Below are positions 57,656-64,000 of a stretch of 64,000 bases of DNA, one piece after another (position 1 is the first letter of the stretch; the number at the start of each line of letters is the position of its first letter). A model generated the notes under the pieces. The model did not search any database. It had not been told where the DNA came from and was given only the letters and a program-made list of their open reading frames with translations. A program made the translations under genes and the position numbers. The stretch is from Anaeramoeba ignava. Its lineage: Eukaryota > Metamonada > Anaeramoebidae. The stretch covers positions 174,001 through 238,000 of the forward strand of contig JAPDFW010000044.1 of NCBI GenBank assembly GCA_028826165.1, written 5' to 3'.

Positions 57656-59728
57656 ATGTTAACTTCAATAGATCAATTAAAATTAAAACAAAAAGTTTTA
57701 AGTTTAAAAAAAATTAAACCAAAAGATACTTTTTATCAAGTAATAAATAACAAAAAAAAAATTATTTCAAAATTAATTCAAATTTTTTAATTTAAATTTT
57801 AATTAATCCAAAAGAGTGAAAAAGGGAAAGAAACCTTAAAAGAAATTTTAGAGAATAAATCAAATGGTGATAATTTACTTGAATTATTATTTCAAACTTT
57901 TAAAATTCAATCAATTGTAAATTAAAAAATTAAATTAAAAAAATTGAAATTTTAAATTAAAATTTTTGATAAAAAAAAATAGCAAGAATTTAATACAATT
58001 TTACAATTTATGAATGAACTTTCTGTTACTGATCGTTTTTTTGAATTATTATTAATTTATGGTTTTCAATTTGTACTTATTTTATTTTAATTATTTTATT
58101 TAAATTATTTAATTAAATTTATTTCTTTTTTTTTTTTTAGAAAGATTTATTTAATTTAGATCAAATTTCAAATGAATTAACAAAAACAAAAATTCAAGAA
58201 AGAATTGTAAATTTAAATTTAAATTTAAATTTAAATTTAAAATTAATAAATTTTAATTCATTTCTCTTTTAGAAAGAAATTTCCGAAACTCTTGAATATT
58301 CAATCAAAAAAATAACAAAAACAAATATAGCTCAAATAAGTTTAACTTGGAATAACCAATTTGAAATTGAGAAAAATTTAAAAATTGAAATTATTCCTGA
58401 ATTTCAAGACACGTTGCTCAATCTTCAAACAGAAATCAAAGCAAATATATTGAAAGTGAATATTTGGGAATTATTTCCAAACTCAAAATACAAAATTAGT
58501 ATCAAAATTTCAAATGAAGCAAAAAATTTCCAAAAAACGGAAAAAATTGCATTTAAAACACAACCAGTTGATTTAATACTTTATACATTTCTCGATAGTG
58601 TAATCGAACCAAGAAAGATCGCAGAAGAAAGTTTCAAAGACTCTGATATGGAGTTGGAAAATGTACCAACAATAGAGGATTTGGTTAAATATTACGACAA
58701 ATATAAAGCATTAACACAAAAATTCGAAGCAATTTCGGAAAAAAGTGGAGGATCAGCAAAATTAATCAATTCAATCAAATCACAATTTGAGGATCTCTAT
58801 TTGGATTGGAGACACGATCTTGAAATCAAAGCAAAAAAGTGTTGAACTAACAAGAAAAAAGCTTCTTGATTTTCTTCAAAATTCCCAAATCAAAGAATTT
58901 GAGGAAAGTTTTTCAATGATGCAATCCAACGAGCTTGAGACGCGATTTTCGAAATACAAGATGAAAGACTTGGAGAGTCGCATGAGCTTTTTCAAAATAG
59001 CCAAGTCGATCAAGAGTCTATTTGAAATGGCAGCGAACTGTGATTCGATCCAAAAATTCATTCGTGAATTAACACCTCAATTTCAAGAGCTTTCCAAAAA
59101 AAATGACAAGTCGGCTTATGAGCAAAAACTATTTGAATTAAAGAAACACTGCGAGATTCGGAATCAATATATTGAGAACTTGAAGGAACATCGGATCGAA
59201 ATTGAGAATGTTGTGAATAAATTTCCAAATCAACACGAAACAAGTATTCTTCAATTCAACACAATAAAGAGTAATATTGATTATTTATATACCGAATTTG
59301 AGAAAACAAAGAACATTGAGGTGATGAAATCCAACTTCAAAATTCCAATAAGAAAAATTAAGCAAGAAATTGATGACAAGAAAAAAATACTTGTCAAAAT
59401 TCCCGAACATTTAAATTATTTTGAAGAATGGACTCAAACTAAGAAGGCAATAGTGAGTCTTAAAAATCAAAAGAAGGAACTTCGTCGACAACAGAAACAA
59501 AGCATTAACAAGTTGAAGCAGAATTTTCCAGAACATTTTGTTCCTTTTTTTTCAAGTACTTTTCCTCGTTTTCAATTTAATCATTCTCCAAAACATTCAC
59601 TTGAATCAAATCAACAAAATAATTCTTTTTCACCAAATTTTAGTGGAACTTTAACTTCGAGAATTTTACATGAAACAAAAAGAGCTAAATTTTTACAACA
59701 AGTTGTTCAATCTAAAGGAGAAAATTAA
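57656..59728 (+). CDS. Uncharacterised FN3-like and coiled-coil protein, five exons
   Basis: Exons are 57656-57739, 57815-57916, 57983-58072, 58141-58206 and 58273-59728. The first four are all phase 0 and 66-102 nt long. The N-terminal 128 residues are helical and unrecognised. Next comes a stretch that looks like a fibronectin type III domain ('ISLTWNNQFEI', 'ELFPNSKYKISIKISNEA', 'IAFKTQ'). A long coiled-coil or helical region and a Ser/Asn-rich tail follow. The frame breaks once in the A6 run at 58833-58838, where one A must be skipped to continue from 'LEIKAK' to 'SVELTRKK'; no intron fits. I assign no function. Confidence 0.65.
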
Positions 59729-59940
59729 AATTCAATCAAAATTTAAAATTCAATTAAAATTCAAAATTAAAATTAATTTCTATTTTGTTTTTAGTTTTTG
59801 TTTTTGTTTTATTCTGAATCAAAAAAAAATTTTGGTTATTTTTGTTTTGTTTTGTTTTGTTTTGTTTGAAAAGTAAAAAAGTAAAAGAAAGCAAATCAAT
59901 CGATCGATAGTAAAAAAAAAAAAAAGAAAAGAAAAAACTA

Positions 59941-60726
59941 TCATTGTAAATTTTCAAGAGCTTCTACGATTTTAGAATTCTTTTTCTTTTTATGAAAATC
60001 CAAAGCATTTAAACCGTCATTATTTTTTAAAGAAAAATCAATTTTATCTTTAAAAAGAAGGAGTTTTTGAGCAGTTAATTCATCTTTAGCATAAAAAAGG
60101 GGAGTAAAACCAAGATTATCTTGAAGATTAATATCAGCATTATGGGAAACAAGCTGTTCAACGACATCTGCATGACCTTCTCTTGCTGAATGGTGCAAAG
60201 CAGTTGTTTTCATAGCGGCTTGAGCGTTGACAAGCACAGAAGGTAATTTAAGTAGTTCCTTGACAACTTCAATACGGCCATAATGCGCAGCACATATTAA
60301 AGGAGTCCATCTTTTTGAATCGGCAAAATTCACATCAGCTCCTTTTTGAAGAAGACGTTGGACGTTTTTAACGTCACCTTTTTTTGCCAGATAAATTAAA
60401 AAAGCGCCATTGATTTCTTTAATGTCAGTTTTGTCACCTGCCTTTTTAAGAATGACAATTATTTTCTTTTTTCCATGACAAGCAGCATGAAGTGTAGCTG
60501 TCATGTTTTTTTTGTCCCGAATGTTTGGGTCTGCCCCCTTTTCTAGTAATTTCGTTACAATTTCTTCGTTTCCTAAAAGTGATGCATGCATTAATGCTGT
60601 CATTCCGTTAGATTCTTTTGTGTCAACTTTTGTACTTTGACTTAATACAAATTCAATTAATTCTAGATTCTGTTCTTTTACACAATGTATTAATGGTGGA
60701 TCGCCAAATGTATCAGAAATATTCAT
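59941..60726 (-). CDS. Ankyrin-repeat protein
   Basis: This single exon of 261 residues is built almost entirely of about seven ankyrin repeats, for example 'NGMTALMHASLLGNEEIVTK', 'GADPNIRDKKN', 'RWTPLICAAHYGRIEVV' and 'TTALHHSAREGHADVVEQL'. Some repeats are degenerate, such as 'NGAFLIYLAKKGDVKNV'. There is no signal, membrane or catalytic domain, so it is probably a soluble protein-binding scaffold. Its partner cannot be inferred. It is divergent from the GH30 gene and converges with the FN3 gene. Confidence 0.9.
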   Translation of the reverse strand: MNISDTFGDPPLIHCVKEQNLELIEFVLSQSTKVDTKESNGMTALMHASLLGNEEIVTKLLEKGADPNIRDKKNMTATLHAACHGKKKIIVILKKAGDKTDIKEINGAFLIYLAKKGDVKNVQRLLQKGADVNFADSKRWTPLICAAHYGRIEVVKELLKLPSVLVNAQAAMKTTALHHSAREGHADVVEQLVSHNADINLQDNLGFTPLFYAKDELTAQKLLLFKDKIDFSLKNNDGLNALDFHKKKKNSKIVEALENLQ

Positions 60727-60780
60727 TTTGTTTTGTTTTTTTTTTATGTTAATTTGTTTATTATTTTATTTTAAAAAGAA

Positions 60781-61024
60781 AAAAAATGAAAAAAAAAAAA
60801 ATGAAAAAAAAAATTTAAATTTAAATAAAAAGGAGAAAAAAAAATTTAAAATAAAAAGGAGAAAAAATTTTAATTTTAATTTTTAATTTAAATTTTAATT
60901 TTAATTAATTTGGGGGTTTTAATTTATTGGCGTTTTTTTTATTTAATTTATTTTAAAAAAAGATAAAAAGTTTGATCTATTTTTAATAATTTAAATAATT
61001 TTTTTTTCATTTTTCATTTTTTTC
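60781..61024. promoter_or_regulatory. Bidirectional promoter between the ankyrin and GH30 genes
   Basis: AAAAAATGAAAAAA elements at 60781-60810 face the minus-strand ankyrin gene, and TTTTTTTCATTTTTCATTTTTTTC at 61001-61024 faces the GH30 gene whose ATG is at 61061. The stretch between them is homopolymer-rich A/T with one GGGGG run near 60912. No gene is visible. Confidence 0.45.
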
Positions 61025-61060
61025 TCTTTTCCAAAAAATAAAACAAACAAAAAATTGGAA

Positions 61061-63845
61061 ATGAAAATTAATTCAAATTTCCTTTTCCTTTTTCTTTTTC
61101 TTTTTCTTTTTAATTTTTGCTTTTCTTTAAATGTTGAAGTTGAAATTTACCAAACAAGTCAATATACTCAAGATAGAATCACAAAAAAAACTTCAATTTA
61201 TTTTCAACCAATTGATTCAAATTTAGGTGATACACAATTAATTCTTGAACCAAATATAACTCATCAAACTATTCAAGGTTTTGGTGGTTCTTTTACTGGT
61301 AATTTTAATTTTAATTTAAATTTTAAAAAAAAGAATAAATTTTTAATTTTAATAAATAGAATCAAGTGCTATAAATTTATTTTCCCTTTCTACAAGTGTT
61401 CAACAACAAATTATGGAATCTTTATTTCAATATTTAAATTTCTCAATGGGTCGAATTCATATTAACAGGTTTGGAATTTCCAAATCTATAATATTAAATC
61501 TATAATATTAAATCAATATTAAATCAATAATAAATTAATATTAAATTAATATTAAATCTATAATATTAAATCAATAATATTAAATCTATAATATTAAATC
61601 TATAATATTAAATCTATAATATTAAATCAATATTAAATCTATATTAAATCAATATTAAATCAATATTATTAAATCAATATTATTAAATCAATATTATTAA
61701 ATCAATATTAAATAAATAATATTAAATCAATAATATTAAATTAATATTAAATCAATATTATTAAATCAATATTAAATCAATAATATTAAATCAATATTAA
61801 ATCAATATTAAATCAATATTAAATCAATATTAAATTATTATTAAAATCTATAATATTAAATCAATATTAAATCAATATTAAATCAATATTAAATCATTAA
61901 TATTAAATTAATATTAAATCAATATTAAATCAATATTAAATCATTAATATTAAATTAATATTAAATCAATATTAAATCAATATTAAATCAATAATATCAT
62001 TAAATCAATATTAATATTAAATCAATATTAAATCATTAAATCAATATTAAATTAATATTAAATCAATATTAAATCAATATTAAATCATTAATAAAAATCA
62101 ATAAATCAATATTAAATCATTAATATTAAATCAATATATTAAAAATCAATAATAAATTAAATTAAATAATAAATCATTAATATTAAATCAATATTAAATC
62201 AATATTAAATCAATATTAAATCAATATTAAATCAATATTAAATCAATATTAAATCAATAATATTAAATCAATAATATTAAATCAATATTAAATCAATATT
62301 AAATCAATAATATTAAATCAATAATATTATTAAATAAATTAATCATTAATTAAATTAATATTAAATCAATATTAAATATTAAATAAAAATATTAAATCAA
62401 TATTAAATCAATTAAAATATTAAATCAATATTAAATGAATCAATATTAAATCTATATTAAATCAATATTAAATCAATATTAAATCAATAAATCAATAATT
62501 TTAAATAATTTTATTAAATCAATATTATTAAATTTTTAAAATAAATTAAATAATATTAAATCAATATTAAATCAATATTAAATCAATATTAAAATCAATA
62601 TTAAATCAAATTAAATCAATATTAAATCAATAATATTAAATCAATATTAAATCAATATTAAATCAATATTAAATCAATATTAAATCAATATTAAATCAAT
62701 ATTAAATCAATAATATTAAATCAATATTAAATCAATAATATTAAATCAATATTAAATCAATAATATTAAATCAATATTAAATCAATATTAAATCCATAAT
62801 AATATTAAATCAATATTAAATCAATATTAAATCAATATTAAATCAATATTAAATCAATATTAAATCAATATTAAATCAATATTAAATCAATATTAAAAAT
62901 ATTAAATCAATATTAATCAAATCAATATTAAATCAATATTAAATCAATATTAAATCAATATTAAATCAATATTAAAATTAAATCAATATTAAATCAATAT
63001 TAAATCAATAATATTAAATCGCAATAATAAATCAATATTTTTAAAAATCAATAAATTAAATTAATAAATCAATAATATTAAATAAAATAATATTAAATCA
63101 ATAATATTAAATCAATATTAAATCAATATTAAAAATATTAAATCAATAATATTAAATCAATAATAATACTAAATCAATTTTTAATAATAAATCAATATTA
63201 AATTAATATTAAATCTATATTATTAAATCTATATTAAATCAATATTAAATCAATATTAAATAATATTAAATCAATATTAAATCAATATTATTAAATCAAT
63301 ATTATTAAATCAATATTATTAAATCAATATTTTTAAATAATTTTAAATTAATAATTTTAAATAAATTATTTTATTCTTTTTGATTTCTAGTTGCGATTAT
63401 TGTGAATCAACTTATAATTTTGATGATATATCAGGAGATTATAATTTAACAAAATTTAATCTATCAAATGGACCAGATTTACAAACAATAATTCCAATGA
63501 TTAAAATGGCATTAAATTACAATCCAAATTTAAAAATTGTTGGATCACCATGGAGTCCACCACCTCAATATAAATCAAATAATGAAATGAATACAAGTTC
63601 AATTCCTTGTTTGATTGATAATATCACTATTTCTGAATCTTGGGCTCTTTATTTCTCAAAATTTATTCAAGCTTATAAAGATGAAGGTGTTGATATTTGG
63701 GGTGTTACTGTTCAAAATCAACCAACTCAAAACAATACTTGGGAATCTTGTGTTTATAGTGCTTATCAAGAAGCTGATTTTTTAATTAATCATTTAGGTC
63801 CTAGATTAAGACAAGATTTTCCTGATGTTAAAATTTTCATTCATG
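61061..63845 (+). CDS. GH30 glucosylceramidase-like protein, partial at the right edge, with the NEP Glu replaced by Gln
   Basis: Exons are 61061-61298, 61360-61468 and 63391-63845, with consistent phases. The last ends at a GTTAGT donor and the gene runs out of the window. The protein starts with a signal peptide, so it enters the secretory/lysosomal route. It then shows GH30 landmarks: 'TIQGFGGSFTESSAINLFSL', 'MGRIHINS|CDYC', 'KIVGSPWSPPPQYK' and 'WGVTVQNQPTQNNTWESC', then 'EADFLINHLGP'. In active GH30 enzymes the acid/base residue is the Glu of NEP. Here CAA at 63719-63721 gives Gln. GH30 enzymes cleave the glucosyl or related sugar from sphingolipids or polysaccharides. The catalytic nucleophile would lie beyond the window. 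Confidence 0.85.
61480..63380 (+). repeat. 11-bp AATATTAAATC repeat in intron 2 of the GH30 gene
   Basis: About 1.9 kb of (AATATTAAATC)n, with AATAATATTAAATC variants, separates 'HINS' from 'CDYC'. The A-rich strand is in sense. It differs from the hexamer arrays of other introns. Confidence 0.9.
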
Positions 63846-64000
63846 GTTAGTTAGTTTAATTTAATTTAAATATTTGATTTAATTTAATTTAATTTAATTT
63901 AATTTAATTTAATTTAATTTAAATAATTGATTTAATTTAATTTTATTTTTTTTAATTTAATTTAATTTAATTTAATTTAATTTAATTTGATTTTATTTAA
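63846..64000 (+). repeat. TTTAA repeat at the start of intron 3 of the GH30 gene
   Basis: After the donor GTTAGT the sequence is (TTTAA)n to the window edge. The downstream exons are outside the window. Confidence 0.7.

Noticed and set aside
1-64000. Transposons, tRNA or rRNA genes
   Set aside because: No transposase, reverse transcriptase, integrase, terminal repeat pair, cloverleaf or rRNA-like G+C-rich block was visible. A covariance-model search would be needed to exclude small RNAs.

Overview
This is a window of extremely A+T-rich eukaryotic nuclear DNA. It uses the standard code (TAA, TAG and TGA all end genes), has many GT-AG introns and very short 5' leaders, and almost every intron and spacer is filled with short tandem repeats. 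The proteins are eukaryotic trafficking, ubiquitin and cytoskeletal machinery carrying Asn/Gln-rich inserts. A T-rich TCATTTTT motif, resembling the Inr of trichomonads, sits just upstream of most starts. The BTB/RCC1/small-GTPase gene cluster and the composition make me think of an amoeboid metamonad such as Anaeramoeba. That placement is inference and not proven by the sequence. I see no transposase, CRISPR, rRNA or tRNA.

Layout. 0.2-3.8 kb: exportin-4/7-like karyopherin (+). 3.8-4.8 kb: seven copies of a ~144-bp satellite. 4.9-8.8 kb: AAAP/SLC38-type amino-acid transporter (+) with six exons, one only 14 nt. 9.4-13.9 kb: Sec16 (-), head to head with a 1633-residue WD40/alpha-solenoid coat protein resembling TTRAY1/TWD40-1 of the TSET/TPLATE complex (14.0-18.9 kb, +). 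19.1-20.3 kb: divergent actin-like gene with two frameshifts. 21.1-21.6 kb: 2H phosphoesterase (-). 22.0-27.1 kb: a large unrecognised protein with ~77-residue helical repeats and a Cys-rich tail (-), in clearly G+C-richer DNA. 27.7-33.1 kb: about 35 copies of a second ~144-bp satellite. 33.1-33.7 kb: Cys-rich type I membrane protein (-). 33.9-38.7 kb: two adjacent genes (+), a degenerate GTPase-BTB-BTB-CAAX protein and an RCC1-BTB-BTB-CAAX protein. 39.1-45.1 kb: importin-5 (-). 45.4-50.8 kb: ubiquitin-activating enzyme E1 (+). 51.3-53.3 kb: calnexin-like protein apparently lacking a P domain (-). 53.5-57.3 kb: coiled-coil-RGS-DUF547 protein (-). 57.7-59.7 kb: FN3-like/coiled-coil protein (+). 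59.9-60.7 kb: ankyrin protein (-). 61.1 kb to the right edge: start of a GH30 glucosylceramidase-like gene (+) whose usual acid/base Glu is Gln.

Many genes concern membrane traffic and transport: nuclear import and export, COPII assembly, a TSET-like coat, an ER lectin chaperone and prenylated BTB proteins. They are separately transcribed and do not form an operon. Gene models were assembled by hand from splice sites, frame continuity and family conservation. Single-base frameshifts in Sec16, the actin-like gene, the RCC1-BTB gene, importin-5 and the FN3 gene lie mostly in A-runs, and I think most are assembly errors.
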